From NCBI RefSeq assembly GCF_013868415.1, contig NZ_JACEMT010000041.1, forward strand, positions 248,001-312,000: 64,000 nucleotides of DNA. The letters are read 5' to 3'. Each line of letters opens with the position of its first letter. Positions within the stretch are counted from its first letter, which is position 1. Of the stretch, positions 48,586-58,544 are shown piece after piece. The notes beneath the pieces were generated by a model. The model saw only the letters and a program-made list of their open reading frames with translations. It ran no database searches and was not told where the DNA came from. The translations under genes were made by a program, and so were the position numbers. Source of the stretch: Marinobacterium marinum (lineage in GTDB: Bacteria > Pseudomonadota > Gammaproteobacteria > Pseudomonadales > Balneatricaceae).

Positions 48586-49620
48586 ATGAACGAAATCCCA
48601 GCAGCCGTAGCAGCAGTCAACACACCCTCCGATGCCGTCAACACACATGATGCGGTGAACCGCCGCTTCAGCGTCGCCCCCATGATGGATTGGACCACCA
48701 GTGACTGCAGAGTCTTTCATCGCCTGATGTCGCGGCACACATTACTCTATACCGAAATGGTCACTACTGGCGCACTGGTCCACGGTGATGCCGCACGCCA
48801 CCTGCAATACCATCACAGTGAGCACCCCGTTGCCCTTCAACTGGGCGGCAGCGATCCCAAGGCACTGGCACAATGCGCGCATATGGCTCAGGAATGGGGC
48901 TACGACGAAGTCAACCTGAATGTCGGCTGTCCCAGCGATCGGGTCCAAAACAACATGATCGGCGCCTGCCTCATGGCGCACCCCAAGCTGGTCGCCGAAT
49001 GCCTGGCCGAAATGCAGGCGGCAGTGCGTATCCCCGTCACCATCAAGCACCGCCTGGGCATTGATGACATGGACAGCTTCGAGCACCTCCACCAGTTCGT
49101 TGATACCGTCAAGGAAAGCGGCTGCACAAGCTTTACCATTCATGCCCGCAAGGCCATTCTGGACGGCCTGAGCCCCAAGGAAAACCGCGATATTCCTCCC
49201 TTGATCTATGACCATGTCTATCGCATCAAAACACTTTATCCCGAGCTTGAAGTCATCATAAACGGCGGCATCAAAACGCTTGATGAGTGCGACACACACC
49301 TGCAACATGTGGATGGTGTAATGATCGGCCGCGAAGCCTACCAGAACCCCTGGCCATTGCTCAGCCAAGTCGATTCCCGGTATTTTGGCGACCATCATGA
49401 GATCCCCGATCGCATGGACGTTGCCCTGGCTTTCATCCCCTATCTTGAGCAGCGCCTTGCAGAAGGCGCTCCCCTCTACGCCGTGACCAAACACTTACTG
49501 GGGCTGTTTCACGGACAACGCGGGGGTAAACAGTTCCGGCGCTACCTCAGCGAAAACGGCCACCAGCGCGGAGCGGCAAGCGACACCTTCAAGGCCGCGC
49601 TTGAGTGCCTCACCCGCTGA
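48586..49620 (+). CDS. dusA: tRNA-dihydrouridine(20/20a) synthase
   Basis: 344 residues. It is an FMN-dependent TIM barrel with FSVAPMMDWT, VALQLGGSDP, the catalytic Cys in NVGCPSDRVQNN (DusA has NVGCPSDRVQ), FTIHARKAILDGLSPKENR and NGGIKTLDECD. It reduces U20 and U20a of the tRNA D-loop. About 25 residues before RRFSVAP are extra and Ala/Val-rich with a repeated VNTxDAVN pattern, so a later start is possible. The ribosome site before 48586 is weak. Confidence 0.95.
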   Translation: MNEIPAAVAAVNTPSDAVNTHDAVNRRFSVAPMMDWTTSDCRVFHRLMSRHTLLYTEMVTTGALVHGDAARHLQYHHSEHPVALQLGGSDPKALAQCAHMAQEWGYDEVNLNVGCPSDRVQNNMIGACLMAHPKLVAECLAEMQAAVRIPVTIKHRLGIDDMDSFEHLHQFVDTVKESGCTSFTIHARKAILDGLSPKENRDIPPLIYDHVYRIKTLYPELEVIINGGIKTLDECDTHLQHVDGVMIGREAYQNPWPLLSQVDSRYFGDHHEIPDRMDVALAFIPYLEQRLAEGAPLYAVTKHLLGLFHGQRGGKQFRRYLSENGHQRGAASDTFKAALECLTR

Positions 49621-49655
49621 CGAACATTTAGGAAAATGGATACAGGACACCACCG

Positions 49656-50603
49656 ATGGACCAGCTACAACAACTCAAACAGATGACCACGGTTGTCGCC
49701 GATACTGGCGACATTGACGCCATCCGCCAGTTTCAACCGGTCGATGCCACCACCAACCCCTCCCTACTGCTGAAAGCGGCCCAAGACCCCAAATATGGGC
49801 AGTTACTGCAGGAGTCACGCGACTGGGCCGACCAGATCAGCCAGGACGCTCAACTCCGACTCATCCACATGAGCGATCGTTTCAGCGTGCTGGTTGGACG
49901 AGAAATAACTCGGCTAATTCCGGGCCGTATTTCGACCGAAGTTGATGCTCGACTGTCATTTGACACCCAAGCCACCGCTGCCAAGGCACGACAGCTGATC
50001 GAGCAGTACGAAGCTCTGGGAATCAGCCGCGACCGCGTACTGATAAAAATAGCCTCTACCTGGGAAGGAATTGAAGCAGGCCGCCAACTTGAGCGCGACG
50101 GCATCAACTGCAATCTGACACTACTGTTCAGTTTCGCTCAGGCCCAAGCCTGCGCCGATGCGGGTATTTACCTGATTTCACCTTTTGTCGGCCGCATTCT
50201 GGACTGGCACCGCAAGCAGCAGCCGAACACCGATTTCAGCTCCGACAAGGACCCCGGTGTACAGTCAGTAAGCCGTATTTACCACTACTACAAAACACAC
50301 GGCTACAATACCGTCGTGATGGGCGCAAGTTTCCGCAACATCGGTGAAATCCAGGCACTGGCAGGCTGTGACCGCCTGACCATCAGCCCTGCCCTGATGC
50401 AGCAGCTTGCCGAAGACCCGACGCGACTTGAGCAAAGACTCAACCCGGAAACCGGCAGCCCAGACCCAAAACAGAGCCTGGACGAAAACCAGTTCCGCTG
50501 GGCCATGAATGAAGACGCAATGGCGCAGGAAAAGTTGGCCGAGGGTATTCGCAACTTCGCAGCCGACCAGATAAAACTGGAACAGCTACTGAGCCAAATC
50601 TGA
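49656..50603 (+). CDS. tal: Transaldolase
   Basis: 315 residues of the TalB class. The N-terminus is [37 protein letters not shown]. The Schiff-base Lys is in [12 protein letters not shown], and the C-terminus has [22 protein letters not shown]. It exchanges a dihydroxyacetone unit between sedoheptulose 7-phosphate and glyceraldehyde 3-phosphate in the pentose phosphate pathway. It lies just downstream of dusA and convergent with the STAS gene. Confidence 0.96.
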   Translation: MDQLQQLKQMTTVVADTGDIDAIRQFQPVDATTNPSLLLKAAQDPKYGQLLQESRDWADQISQDAQLRLIHMSDRFSVLVGREITRLIPGRISTEVDARLSFDTQATAAKARQLIEQYEALGISRDRVLIKIASTWEGIEAGRQLERDGINCNLTLLFSFAQAQACADAGIYLISPFVGRILDWHRKQQPNTDFSSDKDPGVQSVSRIYHYYKTHGYNTVVMGASFRNIGEIQALAGCDRLTISPALMQQLAEDPTRLEQRLNPETGSPDPKQSLDENQFRWAMNEDAMAQEKLAEGIRNFAADQIKLEQLLSQI

Positions 50604-50636
50604 CTTCAGAGCCATACCCGCCACTCCGGGAGCTGC

Positions 50637-51122
50637 TCAGCGGCAGCTTTCCAGAGTGGCCACCAGATCCTTGAACGCCTCTCGGTTGCTTTCATTCAGG
50701 CCAATGAGAACCCGATGAGCATCCAGAATACGTAAGCGCACCTCTTCTTCCGACTCCTGCACCAGCGGAACCTGCTTAAGATCACACCGATTGGCCGGCA
50801 GCTCCTGCAGCAACACAAACACCCGGTCAAACCCCATACTCAATAGAATACGAGTGATATCTTCCTGAGTGGAAACCAAAGTCGGCTGTGGCATGCCCTT
50901 TTCGGTTGCCTTGATCGCCAATTTGGCAATCAATCCCAAGGAAGTGCTATCAATGTTTTCAGTTTCGGTCAGATCAACCAGGGTGTCAGTCACATCCTCA
51001 CGCTGCAATACAGCCTCAAGATGTCGCTCAATAGTGGAGCACAAGGTAAGACGCACATCGCCGACAAACTTCAGGACATAGTGCCCGTCACAGCACGCGT
51101 AATAAATCGCGCCATCACTCAT
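50637..51122 (-). CDS. STAS-domain anti-anti-sigma factor-like protein
   Basis: 161 residues. The N-terminal STAS domain (about 1-105) has the Ser that would be phosphorylated in TENIDSTSLGLIAKLAIKA. An extra C-terminal part of about 50 residues resembles that of Pseudomonas HsbA-type proteins. Its start overlaps the stop of the PP2C gene by four bases, so the phosphatase and its likely substrate are co-translated. No anti-sigma kinase is encoded in the window. A role in a partner-switching pathway is inferred from family and neighbour. Confidence 0.88.
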   Translation of the reverse strand: MSDGAIYYACCDGHYVLKFVGDVRLTLCSTIERHLEAVLQREDVTDTLVDLTETENIDSTSLGLIAKLAIKATEKGMPQPTLVSTQEDITRILLSMGFDRVFVLLQELPANRCDLKQVPLVQESEEEVRLRILDAHRVLIGLNESNREAFKDLVATLESCR

Positions 51123-52288
51123 AAAGACTCTCTACGTACAGTCATGATCGCAACATCATCGGGATGCACCCGTTCGACAGGCATCATACTCTGCAAAAAC
51201 GCTGCTGGCGACCCCATATTATCGCGGCACAACCGCAACAGCGCCTGCTCCTTATCTGCCAGAGACTCGCCCGCCAGCACTTCGAGAATACCATCGGAAA
51301 ACAGTGTCAGGGCAAAGCTGGCATCCAAAGCCAACTCGCACTCATCAAACACGGGATCCTCGAACAGACCCAGCGGCATGCCCCGCCCTTCAAGGAAGGC
51401 CACGCTCCCTCCCTGCTGCAGCACAGGCATCGGATGATGGCCTCCTACTGCATAGCTTAGCGTATTATTACGATGATCGATCAGGCCCACAAACATCGTT
51501 AAATGCTTGCCCAGCGAAGTCAGCAGCAACTCCTTGTTAATGCGGCGCAAGGTATCGGACGGCGACAGAATATCAAAGCTGGAATGACGCTTGTAATTGC
51601 GCAGCAAACGGTGGGTCATATTTTTCAGCAGCACTGTCACCAGCGCCGAAGAGGTGCCGTGCCCAGACACATCCGCCAGGTAGAACAGACTCAAATCATT
51701 ATTGACGGCAACCGCATCAACAAAGTCCCCGCTCAGCAGCAGGGAGGGTTTAAGGCAATAGTCAAACTCAATGCCGTTGATAGATTGATGTGCTGGCGGC
51801 AATAGATTCTGCTGCACCTGCTGTGCCGCATGCTGATCGTCACGCAATTCATCCAGACTGCGCTCCAAACTGTCTCTAAGCCCGTGCACTTCCTCTATAA
51901 ACTGTGCGCGGCGCAATTGACGCTCCACCGAACGTGCAAACAGCTCTGGATGCAGACTTAACTCATCGGCCACATACACGTCATCAGCACCATTGCGCAA
52001 CGCGGCAACCAACTGCTCAGCTGTTCCCTCCTTGATCAGCGCCAGCAGCGGCTTGGGACTGATTCTCTGCGCCAACTGGTCCATCAACAGACTGCTGCCA
52101 ATCGTCGCCAAATCAAAAATAATCAGGGAAACATCGAAGTGTTCGAGCTGACGATCAACCTCTTCGGCATCAGCGCACACAACCAGGCTGAGGCGCTGAT
52201 GATCGCACAACTTGCAGAGCTCGAAGATTCGGTTAACCGTATGGGCACAGGACGAGAGCAGCAACACTCTCTGCGTATTAACTTCCAT
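51119..52288 (-). CDS. Response regulator-like protein with PP2C (SpoIIE) phosphatase domain
   Basis: 389 residues. The N-terminal receiver-like domain (1-125) keeps an Asp at 59 (IIFDLATIG). It lacks the acidic pair after the first strand (VLLLSSCA), and the usual Lys before the last helix is an Ala (VYVADEL). A coiled-coil linker spans about 130-165. The SpoIIE/RsbU-type phosphatase has SGDFVDAV, LADVSGHGTSSALV, YAVGGHHPMPVL and DDVAIMTVRR, so its metal sites are intact. It should dephosphorylate the STAS protein encoded next. The order tal-STAS-PP2C-mlaA is also found in Pseudomonas. Confidence 0.9.
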   Translation of the reverse strand: MEVNTQRVLLLSSCAHTVNRIFELCKLCDHQRLSLVVCADAEEVDRQLEHFDVSLIIFDLATIGSSLLMDQLAQRISPKPLLALIKEGTAEQLVAALRNGADDVYVADELSLHPELFARSVERQLRRAQFIEEVHGLRDSLERSLDELRDDQHAAQQVQQNLLPPAHQSINGIEFDYCLKPSLLLSGDFVDAVAVNNDLSLFYLADVSGHGTSSALVTVLLKNMTHRLLRNYKRHSSFDILSPSDTLRRINKELLLTSLGKHLTMFVGLIDHRNNTLSYAVGGHHPMPVLQQGGSVAFLEGRGMPLGLFEDPVFDECELALDASFALTLFSDGILEVLAGESLADKEQALLRLCRDNMGSPAAFLQSMMPVERVHPDDVAIMTVRRESL

Positions 52289-52362
52289 TGATCAGCCACT
52301 CACTCGACACTGATTCAGGAGTCTTCAACAGTATCCCCAAGCCAGCAGCGATGCAAGCCACG

Positions 52363-53067
52363 TCAAAAATCGCTATCGTACTGTACGCTCACAGCGCCAT
52401 CGTTGATCAGGTACTCTCGACGCTGCAGGTAGGCATCACGAATAAAACCGTATCGATCCCCACTGATGATCTGCTCAGCCTTAAGCAGGCGACTGCGCGC
52501 ATCCAGCAAGTCCAGACCATACAAGGTGTTACGCGTCGGCACATGATCCACATACACCACAGGTGCCGTTACCCAGTCAACGGACAACGCAGCACCATCA
52601 CGCACGGTGCTTGGCCCCCAGAAGGGCACAACCAGATACGGACCCGAACTGACTCCCCAATACCCCAGTGTCTGGCCAAAATCTTCAGAATGCTTTTCGA
52701 TCCCCATTGGGGTCGCTACATCGATAAAACCGGCCAGACCAAACGTCGAGTTGAACGTCAGACGCGCCAGCCCCTTGCCTGCCGCTTCGAACTTGAGCTG
52801 TAGCACACTGTTGAATACGTTGCTGACATCACGCAGGTTTTCAAAGAAATTACTGACCCCGGTCTCGGCAATATCAGGCGTTACATACCGATAGCCCTGT
52901 GCCAAAGGCTTCATCGCATAGCGATCAACCGTTTCATTAAAGTTGAAAATGGACCGGTTAAGCCCCTCCCAAGGGTCTTGTTCGGTTTCCGCCCAAACCG
53001 GTGCGGCTACCAGAGCCATACCCAAACCGGTTGCAGCCAAACCGGAGCGCAGTGTAAAAGAGAGCAT
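52363..53067 (-). CDS. mlaA: Outer membrane lipid asymmetry protein MlaA (VacJ), without lipobox
   Basis: 234 residues from the ATG at 53067, after AAGGAT. The MlaA core is complete: DPWEGLNRSIFNFNE, NFFENLRDVSNVFNSVLQLK, FNSTFGLAGFIDVATPMGI and FGQTLGYWGVSSGPYLVVPFWGPSTVRD. MlaA removes phospholipid from the outer leaflet of the outer membrane and passes it to MlaC. The N-terminus is a signal peptide that ends VAAPVWA with no Cys after it, so the protein is probably not lipidated, unlike E. coli MlaA. Confidence 0.92.
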   Translation of the reverse strand: MLSFTLRSGLAATGLGMALVAAPVWAETEQDPWEGLNRSIFNFNETVDRYAMKPLAQGYRYVTPDIAETGVSNFFENLRDVSNVFNSVLQLKFEAAGKGLARLTFNSTFGLAGFIDVATPMGIEKHSEDFGQTLGYWGVSSGPYLVVPFWGPSTVRDGAALSVDWVTAPVVYVDHVPTRNTLYGLDLLDARSRLLKAEQIISGDRYGFIRDAYLQRREYLINDGAVSVQYDSDF

Positions 53068-53176
53068 CACGTATCCTTAACAAGCCGACTCATTATAATC
53101 AGGCTATTTTAACGGGGGCCTTCCGCTGAGGAAAGCGCTGACAGCAGCAAGATCATACCGAATACCGCAACAATGC

Positions 53177-53202
53177 AAAAAGGCTCCCGAAGGAGCCTTT
53201 TT
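53177..53202. terminator. Intrinsic terminator of the porin gene
   Basis: AAAAAGGCTCC pairs with GGAGCCTTTTT around a four-base loop. It is symmetric and bears A and T runs on both sides. It lies 25 bases after the porin stop. Confidence 0.9.
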
Positions 53203-53227
53203 AAACACTATCCAATATCAAGCGATA

Positions 53228-54217
53228 TTAGAAGTCCAGGCGGTAGCCCAGAACCAGAGTGTCTTTAGCAACAGTTTTGGCTTCGCCTTTAACCATGCTG
53301 TAGATGCTGGAAGCGATTGCCTGACCTTCAGTATCGAAGTCAGTGTAGCCTACGTATACGCGACCACGCTTGCCCAGTTTCTGTTCAACTTCAACACCCC
53401 ACTGGTCGCCGTCCAGGTCAGCTGCACCAGTAGTTTCGATTTCAGCGTTGCCGTAGCGCGCTTTGAAAGAAGTTGCGCCCATGGTGTAAACACCAGCGAT
53501 TTCCCAGTTGGAGAAATCAGTGTTCTGAGCATCGATAGAACCGTCTACGTACTTACCAGCAACGGTGAACGCATCGATCTGGTAAGAAGCGGCAACACCC
53601 AGGATTTCCCAGTTGTCAGAATCGTTGGCAGCACCGTAGGAGATACCAGCGTCCAGACCGTTTGCAGCATAGTTAACGCCGATGTTGTACGCGTCCAGAT
53701 CTTCTTCAGCCGGGTTATTGTCGCTGCCGCCATCCATTACGATACCAGCAACAGCCTGCAGGCCGTTCATGTTCGGAGTAGCGTATGCAACAGTGTTGGA
53801 CTCACGCTTGTGCGCGATGTTACCGAACTGGAAAGCTTCGCCGAAATCGTTACCAGCAGAGTTGAAGATGCCAGTTTTGGATTCGATCATGGTGTAGAAC
53901 GGGTGGTACTGACGACCGATCAGCGCGGTACCCCAGTTACCAGTAGCGCCCAGGTATGCCAGACGGCCAGAGCCCCAAGCACCGCTTTCAGTGCTGACAG
54001 CCTGTTCGAAAACGAACAGACCTTTGGTGCTTTCCAGACCCAGGTCTACATCACCTTTGATACCGATACGTGAAGATTCGTCTTCAACGTTCAGTTTCTG
54101 ATCATCAGCGCTTTTGATACCGGCACGGAGAGAACCGTACAGAGTAGCGTCAGCCTGAGCGACGATCGGAGCAGTCATGGCACCAGCAACAGCCAGAGCA
54201 ATCAGTGACTTTTTCAT
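53228..54217 (-). CDS. Gram-negative porin
   Basis: 329 residues from the ATG at 54217 (AAGGGG eight bases upstream). The signal peptide is KKSLIALAVAGAMTAPIVAQA. The mature protein begins DATLYGSLRAGI and shows alternating beta-strand character. The segment GLESTKGLFVFEQAVS..GRLAYLGATGNWGTALIGRQYHPFY is typical of the trimeric general porin family. It ends YRLDF, with the terminal Phe used as the BAM sorting signal. No cysteine is present. It is probably a major outer membrane protein, as the codon use is strongly biased and it has its own promoter and terminator. Confidence 0.93.
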   Translation of the reverse strand: MKKSLIALAVAGAMTAPIVAQADATLYGSLRAGIKSADDQKLNVEDESSRIGIKGDVDLGLESTKGLFVFEQAVSTESGAWGSGRLAYLGATGNWGTALIGRQYHPFYTMIESKTGIFNSAGNDFGEAFQFGNIAHKRESNTVAYATPNMNGLQAVAGIVMDGGSDNNPAEEDLDAYNIGVNYAANGLDAGISYGAANDSDNWEILGVAASYQIDAFTVAGKYVDGSIDAQNTDFSNWEIAGVYTMGATSFKARYGNAEIETTGAADLDGDQWGVEVEQKLGKRGRVYVGYTDFDTEGQAIASSIYSMVKGEAKTVAKDTLVLGYRLDF

Positions 54218-54294
54218 CAACATTTCCCCTTCATTCAACATACTAGTAGTGAATTCTAGTTTTTCTTAAGCACACGAAGCGCTCCCAGAAAAAT

Positions 54295-54322
54295 ACTATA
54301 AATCCAGATTATTGCAAACCAA
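54295..54322 (-). promoter_or_regulatory. Possible porin promoter
   Basis: On the minus strand TATAGT (54295-54300) is 16 bases after a poor -35 match TTGGTT (54317-54322), about 80 bases ahead of the porin start. The rest of the roughly 350-base gap between hrpA and the porin gene holds the hrpA hairpin and no gene that I can see. Confidence 0.4.
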
Positions 54323-54533
54323 TGAACGCAAAAACCTTTCCATTTTTTGCGCTATTTCGCCTGCGATGTTGCTTGGCAATTGCTTTCCATAGCGAGGAAA
54401 TAGACTCGCCGCCGTCGAGCAACTACCTAAATTTGCCGCATTACACCACAGCACCGCCGGTGGTGCAAGCGCAACACCCCATATTATGCAGGCTTGCGCC
54501 ATTGTTTGATGCTTATCAAAAACACCCAGTTCC

Positions 54534-54553
54534 CGACACTCTCCAGAGTGTCG
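54534..54553 (-). terminator. Hairpin after hrpA
   Basis: CGACACTC pairs with GAGTGTCG (8 bp, four-base loop) 12 bases after the hrpA stop. On the minus strand a TTTTT run follows 12 bases later, so it is a weak or Rho-assisted terminator. Confidence 0.5.
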
Positions 54554-54565
54554 CACTATAGCGAT

Positions 54566-57500
54566 TTATAATACCTGAAGCGCTTGTTTGAGGCGCTTTT
54601 CCGATACACTTTCACGGGTCCCCAGTTGCTGGGCAAACAGCGATACCCTGTACTCTTCCAGCAACCAGCGAAAACGCACCAGGTCATGAGGACGCTCATT
54701 GCGCGCCCGGCACTCCTGCTCTTTTTTCAGATATTGCTGCCGCAGGGCGGTCAACTGCTCTGACCACAGTGTCTGCTGACGCAAATCCCTCTGATATTTA
54801 TCCAGTCGCATTTCGATCGCCTGCAGATAACGCGGATATTCCGATAGCCAGTCAGACTCGGTTTCCACCAGATAATGTCGCTGCATTAACTCAGCCAACT
54901 GCTGTTTGATATCATTAAGCACCGTGACCGCCTGCAAATTAATACGCCCGTTTAACTGTTTATTAATTCGATGAATGGACTGATGGCACGCGTAAACAAA
55001 CTGCCCCAGGACTTCAACTTCCTGTGCAATATTCATCCGCATCCGCTCACACAGCGAATTAAACGCCTCCGCAGTACGCGGCAGACTGGCGACCGCCAAT
55101 CCGGCAGCTTTCCGTGCCGCTACTAACAACACATCATCTTCCAGCTCTCTGCGGTCAAACAGCTTGCCACTCAACATCAGACTTTCCGTCAAGCGCGGTA
55201 TATCACGGCGCAAATATTTAAGCTGCTGAGCCGGCAAAGACAACAGCAGCAAGCGAGCAACACCCTTCAGACTTTCATAACACGCCAGATCGGCCGAGGG
55301 CAGCACCTTTAACTCGACACTGGTCTGCATATCCATCAGCGCCGGCCAAGCCTCGACCTCTATACCTCCCGCCTGACGCAAAGACACCGAGGCAGGCAAA
55401 TCGCCAAAACTCCATGACGTCAGCCCCGATTGTCCCCAATGCTCGGATGGGCCCGACTGCAACGCAGCTTCCGCACACTCCCCATAGCGTTCATTCAACG
55501 CCGCCCAGTCACGCCCCTCACCGACTACCTTGTTGCGATCGTCACGCAGCCGCAAATTGAAACGCAGATGTTCCTCCAGCCGCACGTCCGCCAACTGCTC
55601 CGGCTCCACACGGGTACCGGTCATCCGTAGAAGTTGCAGTGACAGGGCCTCGTGGAGATCTCCTTCCGCGAACACGACTGCGTTGCAAAACGCCTCGGCA
55701 TAGTTGGGGACAGGCACGAAATGTTTGCGCATTTGCTTGGGCAACCCCTTCAAAATAGCGACAACCTTTTCTTCCAACATCCCCGGCACCAGCCACTCCA
55801 GGCGCTGCACCGGTGCAACACGCAGCAGCGCCAGTGGCAATTCCAGCGTGACGCCATCGTCTTCGGCGCCCGGGGCAAAGTGATAGGTCAACGGCAGATC
55901 AATACCGTCTAAAGGCAGGACATCAGGAAAACGCACCCCGGACACATGGCCGGTATCCCGCTGCAGAATATCCTCCTCACGCATGAACAGCGCTTCCGGA
56001 TTCTGCTGTTCAACCTGCTTGCGCCAGTGCTCAAATCCCTTGCCATTGACAACTTGCGTACCACTCAACACCTCAAAGCGCTCGGCATAGAACCGATATA
56101 ACTGCTCTTCGTCCACCAACAAATCACGCCGGCGCGATTTATCTTCCAGGGCCACGACTCCCTCAAGCAACCGGCGATTATGGGCAAAAAATGGCGCCTG
56201 CGTTCGATACTCGCCTTCAACCAACGCACTGCGAATGAAAATTTCATGGGAAATCACAGGATCGATACTGCCGTAGTTGACCCGGCGCCGCGGTACGATG
56301 ATGACACCAAACAGACTGACTTGCTCCTGCGCCACCACTTGAGCACGTTTCTTTTCCCAATGCGGCTCCATCCAGCTGCGCTTAACCAGGTGCATCGCCA
56401 ACGGTTCGATCCATTCCGGCTCGATACGCGCCACCTGATGGGCAAACAGCTGACTGGTTTCCAGCAGCTCAGCTGCCATCACCCACTTGGGTGCCTTTTT
56501 AAACACACCTGATGCAGGAAAAATCTTGAAACGCCGGTTACGTGCGCCCAGGTACTCTCCCTTTTCCTGCTTAAAGCCTATATGGCTTAGCAAGCCGGCC
56601 AGCAGGGAGCGATGAATGACCGGATACTCGGCGGGCTCCGTATTTTCCCTCAACCCAAGCTCACGCACACTGAGTAACAGTTGCCGATGGACATCCCGCC
56701 ATTCGCGCAGCCGCATGAATGACAAAAACTGTTTTTGACACCAGCGCCGCAGTTGGCTTTGGCTCAACTGCTCGCGCTGCTCGTGCCACAACTGCCATAA
56801 ATTCAACAGCGTCATGAAATCCGATTCTTCGTCGGCATATTCCTTATGCTTCTGGTCTGCTGCCTGGCGCTTGTCATGAGGACGCTCGCGCGGATCCTGC
56901 ACACTCAACGCACTGGCAATCACCAGTATTTCTTTCAGCGCCCCCTGTTTGGCCGCTTCAATCACCATCCGTGCAATGCGCGGATCGACCGGCAAGCGCG
57001 CCAGCTGCCGCCCGACCGCTGTCATGCCACGACGGCCATCCACGGCACCCAACTCTTCCAACAGCTTGTAGCCATCATTAACCAGACGTGTATCCGGTGG
57101 ATCTACAAAAGGGAAATCCCGAATATCGCCTAGCTTCAATTGCAGCATTTGCAGAATGACGGCTGCCAGATTGGTACGCCGTATTTCCGCATCCGTGAAC
57201 TCCGGCCGCGCCAGGAAATCGTCTTCGGAGTACAGCCGTATACAAACCCCGGGAGCTACACGCCCACAGCGTCCCGCTCGCTGGTTGGCACTGGCCTGCG
57301 ATACGGCCTCCACGGGTAATCGCTGCACCTTTGAGCGATAACTGTAGCGCGAGATACGGGCCTGTCCGGGATCAATGACATATCGAATACCGGGCACGGT
57401 CAGTGAGGTTTCCGCCACATTGGTCGACAGCACGATACGACGCCCGGCCTGACGGCTTTCATGGAATACCCGGTTTTGTTCCGTCAGCGACAGACGGGCA

Positions 57501-58477
57501 TAGAGAGGAATAATTTCGGTATCGCGTAACTGCGCCCTGCGCAACGTCTCTGCGGTTTCGCGAATCTCGCGCTCGCCCGGAAGGAAAACCAGAATATCGC
57601 CAGGACCGGCACCCCTTTTCTCCCGATCAATAGCCACCAGTTCATCCACCGCTGCAAGAATACCCTGCTGCAGGTCAACCGCCTTCTCGTCCTCGCCCTC
57701 CATCTCGTGCAACGGCCGGTACAGCATTTCCACCGGATAAGTGCGCCCGGACACCTCAATGATAGGGGCATCGTCAAAATGCTGAGAAAAACGCTCCAGA
57801 TCAATAGTCGCCGATGTAATAATGACCTTCAGATCCGGCCGGCGCGGCAAAATGCGCTTGATATATCCCAGCAGGAAATCGATATTGAGGCTGCGTTCAT
57901 GAGCCTCATCAATAATCAGCACTTCGTATTGTTCGAGAAAACGGTCCTGCTGTGTTTCAGCCAGCAGGATGCCATCGGTCATCAGTTTGACCTGTGTTGT
58001 ATCCGACACCTGGTCATGAAAACGAACCTGGTAGCCGACCCGTTCCCCCAGCGGGGTTTTCAGCTCTTCGGCAATGCGCGCTGCCACAGTACGTGCCGCC
58101 AGCCTGCGCGGCTGGGTATGCCCTATCATGCCAAAACACCCCAACCCCAGCTCCAGGCACAGCTTGGGCAGCTGGGTAGTCTTACCGGAGCCGGTCTCAC
58201 CGGCCACCACAACCACCTGGTGTTCAGCGATCGCCTTCAGCAACTCTTCACGACGTTCGGCCACCGGCAAATCGGGATAGTCCGGAACCGTCGTCAAGTG
58301 CTGCAGCTTTTCTACCCGCGCACACGAATCCTGGATGCGCTGTGACAAACGTACCAACCTTTCAGCATCAGGCGGTGACTGGCACTTGATGCGATCCAGC
58401 TCACGACGCAGATGAAAGCGCTCGGCGATACGACATTGATTCAGCTGTTGTTGGAGTGTCTTGATAGCGTTGGACAA
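54566..58477 (-). CDS. hrpA: ATP-dependent RNA helicase HrpA
   Basis: 1303 residues. The DEAH-box core has GETGSGKTTQLPK (about residue 92), IIDEAHERSLNID, ITSATIDLERF, LSTNVAETSLTVPG and QRAGRCGR. Helicase-associated and OB-fold domains follow, then the large C-terminal DUF3418 region found only in HrpA. It resolves stalled and collided ribosomes in E. coli. The start at 58477 is a TTG with only a distant AGGG, but the family similarity (LQQQLNQCRIAERFHLRRELDRI) begins right after it. Length agrees with the family (1300). Confidence 0.95.
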   Translation of the reverse strand: MSNAIKTLQQQLNQCRIAERFHLRRELDRIKCQSPPDAERLVRLSQRIQDSCARVEKLQHLTTVPDYPDLPVAERREELLKAIAEHQVVVVAGETGSGKTTQLPKLCLELGLGCFGMIGHTQPRRLAARTVAARIAEELKTPLGERVGYQVRFHDQVSDTTQVKLMTDGILLAETQQDRFLEQYEVLIIDEAHERSLNIDFLLGYIKRILPRRPDLKVIITSATIDLERFSQHFDDAPIIEVSGRTYPVEMLYRPLHEMEGEDEKAVDLQQGILAAVDELVAIDREKRGAGPGDILVFLPGEREIRETAETLRRAQLRDTEIIPLYARLSLTEQNRVFHESRQAGRRIVLSTNVAETSLTVPGIRYVIDPGQARISRYSYRSKVQRLPVEAVSQASANQRAGRCGRVAPGVCIRLYSEDDFLARPEFTDAEIRRTNLAAVILQMLQLKLGDIRDFPFVDPPDTRLVNDGYKLLEELGAVDGRRGMTAVGRQLARLPVDPRIARMVIEAAKQGALKEILVIASALSVQDPRERPHDKRQAADQKHKEYADEESDFMTLLNLWQLWHEQREQLSQSQLRRWCQKQFLSFMRLREWRDVHRQLLLSVRELGLRENTEPAEYPVIHRSLLAGLLSHIGFKQEKGEYLGARNRRFKIFPASGVFKKAPKWVMAAELLETSQLFAHQVARIEPEWIEPLAMHLVKRSWMEPHWEKKRAQVVAQEQVSLFGVIIVPRRRVNYGSIDPVISHEIFIRSALVEGEYRTQAPFFAHNRRLLEGVVALEDKSRRRDLLVDEEQLYRFYAERFEVLSGTQVVNGKGFEHWRKQVEQQNPEALFMREEDILQRDTGHVSGVRFPDVLPLDGIDLPLTYHFAPGAEDDGVTLELPLALLRVAPVQRLEWLVPGMLEEKVVAILKGLPKQMRKHFVPVPNYAEAFCNAVVFAEGDLHEALSLQLLRMTGTRVEPEQLADVRLEEHLRFNLRLRDDRNKVVGEGRDWAALNERYGECAEAALQSGPSEHWGQSGLTSWSFGDLPASVSLRQAGGIEVEAWPALMDMQTSVELKVLPSADLACYESLKGVARLLLLSLPAQQLKYLRRDIPRLTESLMLSGKLFDRRELEDDVLLVAARKAAGLAVASLPRTAEAFNSLCERMRMNIAQEVEVLGQFVYACHQSIHRINKQLNGRINLQAVTVLNDIKQQLAELMQRHYLVETESDWLSEYPRYLQAIEMRLDKYQRDLRQQTLWSEQLTALRQQYLKKEQECRARNERPHDLVRFRWLLEEYRVSLFAQQLGTRESVSEKRLKQALQVL

Positions 58478-58544
58478 AACGACTGCGACCCTGTGGCAGG
58501 TGAATGAAACAGCCGCGTATTATCGCTTAACCCCTGACCGATTA

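Noticed and set aside
48595-48660. Short near-repeat GTCAACACA in the first codons of dusA, considered as a regulatory repeat
   Set aside because: Only two copies, in frame within a low-complexity Ala/Val/Asn N-terminus; probably slippage in a dispensable extension.
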